DNA of 34,700 nucleotides from Candidatus Veblenbacteria bacterium. GTDB lineage: Bacteria > Patescibacteriota > Patescibacteriia > Veblenbacterales > UBA10138. The number at the start of each line of letters is the position of its first letter. Positions within the stretch are counted from its first letter, which is position 1. The stretch lies in contig JAUYKG010000043.1 of the NCBI GenBank assembly GCA_030700105.1, forward strand, positions 1-34,700, given 5' to 3'. Below the pieces are notes generated by a model that was given only the letters and a program-made list of their open reading frames with translations, searched no databases and had not been told where the DNA came from. Both the position numbers and the translations under genes were made by a program. Positions 13,786 through 21,467 of this stretch are shown here, one piece after another.

Positions 13786-15027
13786 TTACCTATACCCTCT
13801 GCGTGGTGGGCGGCGGCTATATCCGCTGTGGCTGCGCGGAGCCCCATGAGCACGGGGCAAGCTATGTGTTTGGCTTGTGTAGGCTGGTGTACGTAGTGGA
13901 GGCAGAGTGGGCAGCTTGGAAGGTGGCAGCATGATGCGCACAAGCTTCTCTATCTCCCGCACTTCTGTGCGCTGGTCTGGCGTGGCAAAGGAAATTGCCC
14001 GCCCGCTCTGGCCCGCCCGCGCGGTGCGGCCTATGCGGTGCACGTAATCCCCCGGGTTGTCCGGTAAATCATAGTTTATCACCAACTCAATTCCAGTAAC
14101 GTCTATACCGCGGGCTGCTATATCCGTGGCTACCAGTACGCGGTAGCGCCCCGACTTAAAGCCGTCCAGCGCTTCGCGCCGTTGGGCCAAGGAACGGTTG
14201 GAGTGTATCTCAGCTGCCTGGTGGCCCATGGCAACAACCGCCCGGGTTACCTTTTTGGCGTTGAACTTCGTGCGGCAAAATACGAGCGAGGAACCGTGGT
14301 AGTCGGTAAGTAATTTCTCGAGCAGCGAACTCTTGGCTTCGCGCGTAACCACGAACAGTTCATGGGTAACATTGTCAGCTGCCGTACCAGGCCTAGCTAT
14401 TTCCACCCTCACGGGCAGTTTCATATAGGTGGCGGCGATGCGCACAATACCCTCGGGCATAGTGGCTGAGAAAAGCATGGTCTGCCGGTCCACCGGCACT
14501 ACTTTCAGTATACGCGTTATCTGCGGCAGGAAACCCATATCGAGCATGCGGTCGGCCTCGTCCAAGACCAACGCATTCACCTCCGTAAGGCGTACGGTTT
14601 TTTGCTCCAGGTGGTCTATGAGCCGGCCAGGTGTGGCGATTATGACATGCGGACGCTTGGCGAGAGCAGAGTGCTGTTTTCGTATATCCTGTCCACCGAT
14701 AAGCACGGCGGTACGCAAACCAAACGCCCCGCCGAACTTACGGAACACCTCGTCCACCTGCAGCGCAAGTTCCCGCGTGGGCAAAAGCACCAAAGCCTGC
14801 CCCTTCATACGCGCCAGCCTTTGTATAACAGGTATGGCAAAGGCTAGCGTTTTGCCAGTGCCGGTTTGCGCTATACCAATAAGGTCCTTCCCCTCCATAG
14901 CTGGCGGAATTGCGTCGCGCTGAATAGGGGTTGGTGTGGTTAGTTTGAGACGGTCCAGCGCTTCCAAAATCCTTGGCGCAATACCGAGGCCAAAAAAGCC
15001 CGGGGGAGCAGTTTGAGATTCAGACAT
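13786..15027 (-). CDS. DEAD-box ATP-dependent RNA helicase
   Basis: 413 residues from the ATG at 15027 (MSESQ). A longer frame from 15081 exists, but the promoter at 15040-15068 lies inside that extension. Motifs in order: Q motif TPTPIQRDAIP (about 31-41), Walker A AQTGTGKT (53-60), PTRELA, ATPGR, DEAD (156-159), SAT, LVFCRTK, ATDIAARGID and HRIGRTARAG. This is the complete set for an RhlE/CsdA-type helicase that remodels structured RNA and ribosomal intermediates. The last 40 residues are a flexible Pro/Arg/Ser/His-rich tail (SHSGYSRRPPRRGYR), as in RhlE-type proteins, likely for RNA binding. It is transcribed alone, convergent with GH3. Confidence 0.96.
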   Translation of the reverse strand: MSESQTAPPGFFGLGIAPRILEALDRLKLTTPTPIQRDAIPPAMEGKDLIGIAQTGTGKTLAFAIPVIQRLARMKGQALVLLPTRELALQVDEVFRKFGGAFGLRTAVLIGGQDIRKQHSALAKRPHVIIATPGRLIDHLEQKTVRLTEVNALVLDEADRMLDMGFLPQITRILKVVPVDRQTMLFSATMPEGIVRIAATYMKLPVRVEIARPGTAADNVTHELFVVTREAKSSLLEKLLTDYHGSSLVFCRTKFNAKKVTRAVVAMGHQAAEIHSNRSLAQRREALDGFKSGRYRVLVATDIAARGIDVTGIELVINYDLPDNPGDYVHRIGRTARAGQSGRAISFATPDQRTEVREIEKLVRIMLPPSKLPTLPPLRTPAYTSQTHSLPRAHGAPRSHSGYSRRPPRRGYR

Positions 15028-15039
15028 AGTTAACGAGGC

Positions 15040-15068
15040 ATTCTCGCATGGAACGAGCTTTCTGTCAA
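15040..15068 (-). promoter_or_regulatory. Promoter of the DEAD-box helicase gene
   Basis: TTGACA (15068-15063), 17-bp spacer and GAGAAT (15045-15040) on the minus strand. The start point would be about 6 nt before the ATG at 15027. Confidence 0.6.
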
Positions 15069-15099
15069 CACATAAAAACAAAGTTAAGAAAATCTAAGC

Positions 15100-15202
15100 A
15101 GCGCCAAAAGAAGTCGTAAGCCTGGCGCTCGCGGCCTCTTCATTTTGCTGGCGGAGGAGGAACTGGTTTTGTGCTACGCTTAACAGCGTAACCTTACGAC
15201 TT
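15100..15202. promoter_or_regulatory. Cluster of dyads between divergent genes
   Basis: AAGTCGTAAG (15111-15120) is exactly complementary to CTTACGACTT (15193-15202). Around and within these lie AGCGCCA/TGGCGCT (15100-15106 with 15123-15129) and TACGCT/AGCGTA (15175-15180 with 15185-15190). The region holds the regulatory DNA for the helicase (leftward) and the DUF1003 gene (rightward). I cannot assign a confident promoter for the rightward gene. Confidence 0.4.
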
Positions 15203-15216
15203 AACCGCACACCAGT

Positions 15217-15645
15217 ATGCTCACCCCCCGTCATACCTCACACGGCCCTACCTGGCACGATAAGCACCAGGAAAGCCTTAGCCTAGGCCAGCGCCTGGCC
15301 GACTCCTTGGCTGGCGCTATGGGCTCGTGGAAATTCATTATCACCCAAACCCTTATCGTCATCCTCTGGATGTCGCTCAACGTAGTAGCCTACCTGCACC
15401 ACTGGGACCCCTTCCCTTTCATCCTCCTGAACCTGCTCTTCTCCACTCAAGCCGCCTACGCCGCACCTATTATCATGATGTCGCAAAACCGGCAGGCCGA
15501 CCGCGACCGGCACCAGGCACTGGCAGATTACGAAACCAACGTAGCGGCCAAATTGGAGATAGAAGAGCTGCAACAAGCGCTGGCGCGCATTGAGAACGAA
15601 AAACTCAACCGCATTCTGGCTATCCTGAACGAACGCCAGAACTAA
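15217..15645 (+). CDS. DUF1003 family membrane protein
   Basis: 142 residues. A polar N-terminus with LGQRLADSLAGAMGSWKFI leads into two membrane spans (about 40-60 ITQTLIVILWMSLNVVAYL and 67-88 FILLNLLFSTQAAYAAPIIMMS), followed by a charged helix with QNRQADRDRHQALADYETN. The DxxA-xxxGSW start, the FP-F-xLLN-xx-S-xQAA-aPiIMMSQNRQ block and the D-R-x-x-x-x-x-DY run are characteristic of DUF1003 (PF06210). Function is unknown; the family sits in the cytoplasmic membrane with its C-terminal coiled helix probably inside. Transcribed singly, 125 bp before typA. Confidence 0.92.
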   Translation: MLTPRHTSHGPTWHDKHQESLSLGQRLADSLAGAMGSWKFIITQTLIVILWMSLNVVAYLHHWDPFPFILLNLLFSTQAAYAAPIIMMSQNRQADRDRHQALADYETNVAAKLEIEELQQALARIENEKLNRILAILNERQN

Positions 15646-15708
15646 CGGCACAAAGGCGACCCTTCCTCCTACCACTGCTAAAAAGTGGCTGTGCTTTGGT
15701 GTTTAACA

Positions 15709-15737
15709 TTGACAGAACACAATAAAACCTCTATGAT
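15709..15737 (+). promoter_or_regulatory. Promoter of typA
   Basis: Consensus TTGACA (15709-15714), 17-bp spacer, TATGAT (15732-15737). Leader of about 27 nt with no clear Shine-Dalgarno site close to the ATG at 15771. Confidence 0.75.
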
Positions 15738-15770
15738 TGCGCACCAGGCAGAGAGAGCGCCCTTTTTCCT

Positions 15771-17573
15771 ATGAACACAATCCGTAACATCGCCATTATC
15801 GCTCACGTAGACCACGGCAAATCCACGCTGGTGGATGCGTTGTTAAAGCAATCGGAAACCAACCTGGGCAAGCTTGCTCAGACAGATCTTATTATGGATT
15901 CGAACGAGCTAGAGCGGGAACGGGGCATTACTATTTTCTCCAAGAACGCGGCGGTAGTGTACCGCGGCACCAAGATAAACATTATCGATACGCCTGGCCA
16001 CGCCGACTTCGGGGGCGAGGTGGAACGCGTTCTTAATTTGGCCGACGGCTCACTGCTCCTGGTGGACGCCCAGGAGGGGCCCATGCCGCAAACACGCTTT
16101 GTTCTCAAAAAAGCGCTCCAAGCCGGGCACAAAATTATTCTAGTAGTCAACAAAGTGGACAAGGCGAACGCCCGTCCGAACTATGCCCTGGAAAAGGTGC
16201 TGGAGTTATTTATGGAATTTGGCGCCACTAACGAACAGCTGAACTTCCCCATTCTGTACGCCGCTGGTAAGCTCGGCTTGGCCGGCACAATGCCCGAACT
16301 GGCGAGTATGAAGAACGCCGTTCCACTATTCGACGCCATTATTAAACACATTCCGCCCCCGGCCATAGCCGAAGGACCCTTGCAACTGCGCGTGGTGTCC
16401 ACCGTGTACGACAACTACGTAGGCAAAATTGCCATTGGCCGCGTGTACCGCGGCGCCATAACTGCCAATCAAGCGGTAATGCACCTGCCCGCGGAAGGCA
16501 GTCCTGTGCGCGGCAAGGTAACTGCGCTCATGACGTTCGGCGGCTTAGCGCGTGTACCAGCGGATAAGGTGGCGGCGGGCGACATTGCGGCCGTGGCGGG
16601 CATAGCAGACGTGAACATAGGCGATACCATAGCCGACGTGGAAAATCCGGAAGCGCTAACGCCCATCGCTATAGAGAAACCAACTGTAAAAATGGTATTC
16701 TCGGTGAACAGCTCACCCTTCGCCGGGCAAGAGGGGCAGTACTGCACTTCGCGCAACCTGCGCGAACGCCTGTACCAGGAACTGGACCACGACGTGGCGC
16801 TCCAGGTGGCCGACGGCGGCTCGGCCGACGAGTTCGTGGTGAGTGGGCGTGGTGAACTGCATCTGGCTATCCTGATAGAAAAAATGCGGCGCGAGGGTTA
16901 TGAACTCCAGGTTTCCCGGCCCGAGGTCATTTTTAGGCACGAGGGGGACTTGGTGCTGGAACCCACTGAAGATGTATGGATAGACGTACCCGAAGCCTAC
17001 TCCGGCATGGTGGTACAAAAAATGAGCCTGCGACGCGGCGAGCTAAAAAACATGTCGGTGGAAAACGGGCTGGCGAGCTTTCACTTCTTCATCCCCACGC
17101 GCGGACTAATAGGTTTCCGCAATGAGTTCATTATAGAAACCAAGGGCTTAGGGATAATCAATTCTCTCTTCGCCGGCTACTTCCCCAAGGCCGAAGCTAT
17201 TGAGGCAAGCCCCCACGGCTCGCTGGTAGTGCACGAACCAGGCACCAGCACCGCCTACGCACTACTGCGCACGCAGGAACGGGGTGTGCTGTTCATAGGC
17301 CCGAGCGAGCGGGTGTACGAAGGCCAGGTGGTAGGACAAAACGCTAAGGCCGAGGATATAGTGGCGAACGTGTGTAAGGCCAAACAACTCTCCAACTTCC
17401 GCTCCAATGCCGATACGGTTACCTCCGACCTCACTCCGCCAAACCGGCTCACTCTGGAGGAAGCGCTGGAGTACATAGGCGACGACGAATTGGTGGAAGT
17501 AACTCCACAAAGTATACGTTTGCGCAAGCGTATACTTAAGAACGAGCTTAGGAAAAAATCCGGGCGCGCCTAA
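15771..17573 (+). CDS. typA: Translational GTPase TypA/BipA
   Basis: 600 residues, the family's normal length. GTPase motifs: AHVDHGKST (11-19, G1), RGITI (about 51-55, G2), DTPGH (73-77, G3) and NKVD (127-130, G4). After the G domain come the EF-Tu-like barrel, two EF-G-like alpha/beta domains and the BipA-specific C-terminal domain (GSLVVHEPGTSTAYALL and ERGVLFIGP, then RLTLEEALEYIGDDELVEVTP and the basic end RLRKRILKNELRK). It binds the ribosome and assists 50S assembly under cold or stress conditions. It is a single-gene unit with its own consensus promoter and a terminator shared with rpoD. Confidence 0.98.
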   Translation: MNTIRNIAIIAHVDHGKSTLVDALLKQSETNLGKLAQTDLIMDSNELERERGITIFSKNAAVVYRGTKINIIDTPGHADFGGEVERVLNLADGSLLLVDAQEGPMPQTRFVLKKALQAGHKIILVVNKVDKANARPNYALEKVLELFMEFGATNEQLNFPILYAAGKLGLAGTMPELASMKNAVPLFDAIIKHIPPPAIAEGPLQLRVVSTVYDNYVGKIAIGRVYRGAITANQAVMHLPAEGSPVRGKVTALMTFGGLARVPADKVAAGDIAAVAGIADVNIGDTIADVENPEALTPIAIEKPTVKMVFSVNSSPFAGQEGQYCTSRNLRERLYQELDHDVALQVADGGSADEFVVSGRGELHLAILIEKMRREGYELQVSRPEVIFRHEGDLVLEPTEDVWIDVPEAYSGMVVQKMSLRRGELKNMSVENGLASFHFFIPTRGLIGFRNEFIIETKGLGIINSLFAGYFPKAEAIEASPHGSLVVHEPGTSTAYALLRTQERGVLFIGPSERVYEGQVVGQNAKAEDIVANVCKAKQLSNFRSNADTVTSDLTPPNRLTLEEALEYIGDDELVEVTPQSIRLRKRILKNELRKKSGRA

Positions 17574-17590
17574 GCCACCGCCTATAATCA

Positions 17591-17622
17591 AAAAGACCCG
17601 CCTCTATCTGGGCAGGTCTTTA
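17591..17622. terminator. Bidirectional terminator between typA and rpoD
   Basis: AAAGACC plus GCC pair with GGGCAGGTCTTT (17592-17602 with 17610-17621, one mismatch), with A-rich and T-rich flanks. It lies midway between the convergent stops at 17573 and 17632. Confidence 0.75.
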
Positions 17623-17631
17623 GTGTATCTT

Positions 17632-18852
17632 CTAGTAATCCTTAAGCTTGCGCATATTGAGGTGGCCTTGGATCTTCTCCAGCGCCTTGGCCTCTATTTG
17701 CCGAATGCGCTCGCGGGTAACCCCGAACTCCTGCCCCACCTCTTCCAGGGTGTGGGAAACGCCGTCTTGGAGCCCGAAACGCATTTCTAAAATCTTCTGC
17801 TCGCGGGGCGTGAGCTCGGAAACAATCTCCCGCACATGGTCACGCAAGAGCTGCATGGCAGCCACGCGGTCGGGTGAAATGGTTTTTACATCCTCAATAA
17901 AGTCACCTAGTGTGCTGTCCTCCTCGTCCTCGCCCACACTGGTCTCTAAACTGATGGTCTCCTGTGAGATCTTGATGATATGGTGGATTTTCTCCACCGT
18001 CTCGCCCATTTCGGCCGCGATTTCCTCGGGCAGGGGCTCACGACCCAAATCCTGTATGAGCTGGCGCTCTATTTGCTGAAAACGATTGATGGTTTCCACC
18101 ATGTGCACGGGTATGCGGATGGTGCGCGATTGGTCCGCCAGCGCTCTCGTAATGGCCTGGCGTATCCACCAGGTGGCGTAGGTGGAAAACTTATAGCCCT
18201 TGCGGTAATCAAATTTTTCCACGGCCCGAAACATGCCAATGTTCCCCTCTTGAATAAGATCCAAGAGCGAGAGGGATTTGCCGGTGAATTTTTTGGCAAT
18301 GGAAACTACCAGTCTCAGGTTGGCTTCTATGAGACGGCGTTTAGCCTCAGCATCGCCCCGTTCCTTGCGCTTGGCCAGCACAACCTCCTCCTCGGCCTTG
18401 AGGAGCGGCACCTTGCCTATTTCCCGCAGGTACATCTGAATAGAATCGGCCGAGATCTCCGTAAGGTCGTACGGTTTGCGATCGGTAGGCAAATTGGCTT
18501 TCTGAAAGATGTCATCCTTTTTCTCGGTAAGGTCCAAAATATTGCCCTCGGTTTCAATGAGCTGAACGCCGTTACGTTCCAGATCGTCCAAGAACTCGTC
18601 GTAGAGCGACAAGTACTCCTCCACCTCGGAGAACACCGCCAGCGCCTCATCCTCGGTAACAAAGCCGCGCTGACGAGCTTTCTGAACGAGCCTTAGAACC
18701 TCCCGCTGGTCCGGCTGCACTGCCAGCCTAGCTGCACGGACCTTCGCCTTAGCTTTGGCGTGCACCACCAGACGACGCTTCTTGGGCTGGGGGCGCGCTT
18801 TGGCATGGGGCTTCTTTACCACCTTCTTCGGCTTACGTTTCGTTTTGACCAT
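17632..18852 (-). CDS. rpoD: Primary RNA polymerase sigma factor RpoD/SigA
   Basis: 406 residues from ATG 18852; an upstream TTG at 18864 is less likely. Instead of an acidic region 1.1, the first 45 residues are a Lys/Arg/Ala/Pro-rich tail ([19 protein letters not shown]). The rest is a standard primary sigma: region 1.2 ([16 protein letters not shown]), region 2 ([15 protein letters not shown], then [19 protein letters not shown]), region 3 ([12 protein letters not shown]) and region 4 ([16 protein letters not shown], with the -35 helix [14 protein letters not shown]). It recognises TTGACA/TATAAT-type promoters, in line with those seen here. It follows dnaG by 18 nt, the classical dnaG-rpoD order. 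Confidence 0.97.
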   Translation of the reverse strand: MVKTKRKPKKVVKKPHAKARPQPKKRRLVVHAKAKAKVRAARLAVQPDQREVLRLVQKARQRGFVTEDEALAVFSEVEEYLSLYDEFLDDLERNGVQLIETEGNILDLTEKKDDIFQKANLPTDRKPYDLTEISADSIQMYLREIGKVPLLKAEEEVVLAKRKERGDAEAKRRLIEANLRLVVSIAKKFTGKSLSLLDLIQEGNIGMFRAVEKFDYRKGYKFSTYATWWIRQAITRALADQSRTIRIPVHMVETINRFQQIERQLIQDLGREPLPEEIAAEMGETVEKIHHIIKISQETISLETSVGEDEEDSTLGDFIEDVKTISPDRVAAMQLLRDHVREIVSELTPREQKILEMRFGLQDGVSHTLEEVGQEFGVTRERIRQIEAKALEKIQGHLNMRKLKDY

Positions 18853-18870
18853 ATGATAGTACAAATATAA

Positions 18871-20655
18871 TTACCGCTGCAGCTGGGTAAGTTCCACGGT
18901 GACCTCGCGGTACTTAAGCTTAAGCTCCTCCAGCTTATCGTTCTGGCCCGCGTGCTCGGCCTGGGCAATAGCGTCGCTCAAGAACTTAAGGGAACGCTTG
19001 TGGTAGTTCGTCTTAAGCTCGCGAGCCACCTGCTCGAATTCCTGTCGTGCTTCCCGCGGGTCAACATCGGCAAAATCATGCTCTGCCCTCAGCGAGAGTA
19101 TGTTGATAAGTCGATTGGTCGTTGGTTCGTGTACGAGCTCTTGGGCGAGCTCGTCAAAATCGACACGTTGCCTTTCACTATACTGTAAGGCTGCCTGCCT
19201 GTAAAGTTCCGCCCAGACCGGGGCAATCATACCCGCTTCCAAACCTAAGGTGAGTGGCCAGAGCTCTGGGCCGAAGCCCACCAGGAGAACCAGGAGCCGT
19301 TCCGAGAGCAGTTGCTCTCGGCTGGGCTTGGCCACAGGCTCGGTTACCGGCTCGGGGGAAGCACCGGCTACCGGAGTTCTATTAACAGGTAAGCGTTCAC
19401 GCAAGCTGCGCTCATCCACGTCCAACTCGCGGGCCAAGCGCTTAAGGTAGTAGTCACGGTCCACTGGGTCCGGCAGCTTAACAATAGCGGCGAGCAAGAG
19501 CTTGGCCGCCTGCTTCTTGCCCTCGCGCGTGGTTGTGTCCACCTGCCCGAGAACGGTAGCAAAAGCGTAATCACCGATTGGCAGCGCGCTTTCCACCGCG
19601 CTCTTGAAGCCGACGGCGTCCACCCGTGCCGCGTCGTCCGGGTCCTTACCCTGCGGCAGCTTTATCACCTTCACCTCCAGCTCGGCTTGCAGCGCCAGGT
19701 CTATCCCCCGTTCGCTGGCTGTGCGGCCCGCCAGGTCCGCATCGAAAGCCAGTCGGAGTTCATTCGTGTAACGCTTTAAAAGTTTTACCTGCTCCGGGGT
19801 GAGCGCCGTGCCGGAAGTGGCCACTACATTCCTCACGCCCGCTTCCCAACTGCCAATAATATCCATGTACCCCTCCACCAGCACAGCACAGCCCGCCTCC
19901 TTAATATACAATTTGGCCTTGTCCAGGTTATAGAGTATTAAGCTTTTATTATAGATGGGCCCCTGAGGCGAATTGATGTACTTTGCCTCCTTGGCCTCGG
20001 GGTCCAAGGTTCGCCCACCGAACCCAACCACTCGACTCTGCGCGTCGGTAATGGGGAAGAGTAAACGGTCGCGGAACCTGTCGTACACACCCGGACCGCG
20101 CTCGCTCTTCATGGCCACACCAGAGAGCAAAGCCTCCTCTATACTGAACCCATTGTTACGCAAGTGGTTGGTAAGCTTGTCCCACTCCGGCGGTGCATAG
20201 CCCAAGCTGAAATCGGCCACGCTCTCAGGTGTAACACCGCGCTTAGCAAGATAGGCTCGCGCCACAGCACCCGAAGCACTACTCTTAAGCTGCTCACGGT
20301 AAAACGCGGTAGCAACTTCCAATAAATGAAAAAGCCGCAAGCGTTTGCCAGCCTCGGGCCCCCCGCCTTGGCGAGATGTAAGCTCCACCCCAGCCTTGCG
20401 CGCCAAAATTTCCAACGCCTCGGGGAATTCCACATTCTCAATCTTCTCTATAAATTCAAACACGTCGCCGCCCAAGCCGCAACCGAAGCAGTGCCAAATC
20501 TGCTTTTCACGATGTACCATTAAGCTCGGAGTTTTTTCACCATGGAACGGGCACAGGCCTTTCCAGTTCTGCCCCGATTGCTTTAAGCGAATGTACTCGC
20601 CTACCACCTCTATAATATCCAGGCGGGATTTGATTTGTTCAACGTCGTTGGCCAT
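18871..20655 (-). CDS. dnaG: DNA primase DnaG
   Basis: 594 residues. The N-terminal CHC2 zinc domain uses C35, H38, C56 and C59 (CPFHGEKTPS and HCFGCGLGGD). The catalytic core has RLLFPITDAQSRVVGFGGR (about 198-216), EGYMD (261-265) and FDADLAG (304-310), the TOPRIM metal-binding residues. The C-terminal part (about 425-594) is alpha-helical and should bind the replicative helicase DnaB. It makes the RNA primers for replication. It starts 11 bp after the deaminase gene and precedes rpoD, so one transcript probably carries tRNA-Ser, deaminase, dnaG and rpoD. No unusual residues seen. Confidence 0.98.
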   Translation of the reverse strand: MANDVEQIKSRLDIIEVVGEYIRLKQSGQNWKGLCPFHGEKTPSLMVHREKQIWHCFGCGLGGDVFEFIEKIENVEFPEALEILARKAGVELTSRQGGGPEAGKRLRLFHLLEVATAFYREQLKSSASGAVARAYLAKRGVTPESVADFSLGYAPPEWDKLTNHLRNNGFSIEEALLSGVAMKSERGPGVYDRFRDRLLFPITDAQSRVVGFGGRTLDPEAKEAKYINSPQGPIYNKSLILYNLDKAKLYIKEAGCAVLVEGYMDIIGSWEAGVRNVVATSGTALTPEQVKLLKRYTNELRLAFDADLAGRTASERGIDLALQAELEVKVIKLPQGKDPDDAARVDAVGFKSAVESALPIGDYAFATVLGQVDTTTREGKKQAAKLLLAAIVKLPDPVDRDYYLKRLARELDVDERSLRERLPVNRTPVAGASPEPVTEPVAKPSREQLLSERLLVLLVGFGPELWPLTLGLEAGMIAPVWAELYRQAALQYSERQRVDFDELAQELVHEPTTNRLINILSLRAEHDFADVDPREARQEFEQVARELKTNYHKRSLKFLSDAIAQAEHAGQNDKLEELKLKYREVTVELTQLQR

Positions 20656-20666
20656 AGGCTAATGAA

Positions 20667-21125
20667 TTATCTAACGCTTGCTTCCCAATCATCTATTACT
20701 TTTGCCGCCTCCCTTTCTAATTCAGATAAATGAACAAGCTCAATGTGGCGGCGGGCAGCCTCGTTCACAGCCACTATATCATGCGTACCCTCGGAGTGCT
20801 GTTTAGACACCCTCCCCTTTCTACAAGCATATACTATCCGTGGAATATGTGCCCAAAACGCCGCCGCAAAGCACATAAGGCAGGGCTCCAAGGAAGAATA
20901 CAGGGTAACGCCTTTTAAATCTCTGTTATCTATTTTTTTACACGCCTCACGGATGGCCGCTATCTCAGCATGATTGGTAGGATCCTTGAGCTGCTTACCA
21001 TCGCTCACTCCCCAGCCGAGCACCACACCCTCCTTAACCACCACTGCCCCAATAGGGAATCCTCCGGCCTCTACCGAAGCCCTAGACTGCGCTATTGCCT
21101 CTCTAAGATGCGCTACGTCATCCAT
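20667..21125 (-). CDS. Zinc-dependent nucleoside/nucleobase deaminase
   Basis: 152 residues of the CMP/dCMP-type deaminase fold. Zinc ligands and catalytic Glu are visible: H52-A-E54 in NHAEIAAIRE and P81-C82-x-x-C85 in SSLEPCLMC. GGFPIGAVVVKEG at about 21-33 is the substrate-pocket strand. It resembles both guanine/cytosine deaminases and the tRNA adenosine deaminase TadA. The post-PCxxC segment (WAHIPRIVYACRKGRVS, then HDIVAVNEAARRHIEL) fits a free-base or nucleoside deaminase better than TadA, but this cannot be settled by eye. It starts 23 bp after the 3' end of tRNA-Ser and ends 11 bp before dnaG, so it lies within the macromolecular-synthesis unit. Confidence 0.88.
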   Translation of the reverse strand: MDDVAHLREAIAQSRASVEAGGFPIGAVVVKEGVVLGWGVSDGKQLKDPTNHAEIAAIREACKKIDNRDLKGVTLYSSLEPCLMCFAAAFWAHIPRIVYACRKGRVSKQHSEGTHDIVAVNEAARRHIELVHLSELEREAAKVIDDWEASVR

Positions 21126-21148
21126 AGGGCACGCTAATTTCCCATACC

Positions 21149-21236
<88 letters not shown>

Positions 21237-21352
21237 GCTAGATACAGGAATTCTGACTAAGCGGGTTATAAAGTACCATTTTACGACCAAAAAAGGAAGC
21301 CTGGTACCTAAACGGCCGGGCCTATCATTACATCCGTGGCAGCAGATATTTA

Positions 21353-21386
21353 GTCTATAACCTTTTCGCGCGAAAAGGTTATAGAC
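21353..21386. repeat. Perfect 34-bp palindrome
   Basis: Each 17-bp half (GTCTATAACCTTTTCGC and its complement) is exactly mirrored with no loop bases. It sits between the stop of ppsA (21468) and tRNA-Ser. It is not followed by a T-tract on either strand, so it is atypical as an intrinsic terminator. It may be a cruciform or protein-binding site, or a terminator that works without a U-run. The remaining sequence at 21237-21467 holds no gene that I can recognise. Confidence 0.8.
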
Positions 21387-21467
21387 CTCATAGAAAAACA
21401 TCAACGTAACGCCATTTTATCCATACTAAAACAAGATGGCACTTCGTGAAATACCTTGTATGACGAG

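Noticed and set aside
13683-13943. Frames on both strands over the helicase C-terminus
   Set aside because: Shadows of the Pro/Arg-rich helicase tail; the terminator at 13747 lies within them.
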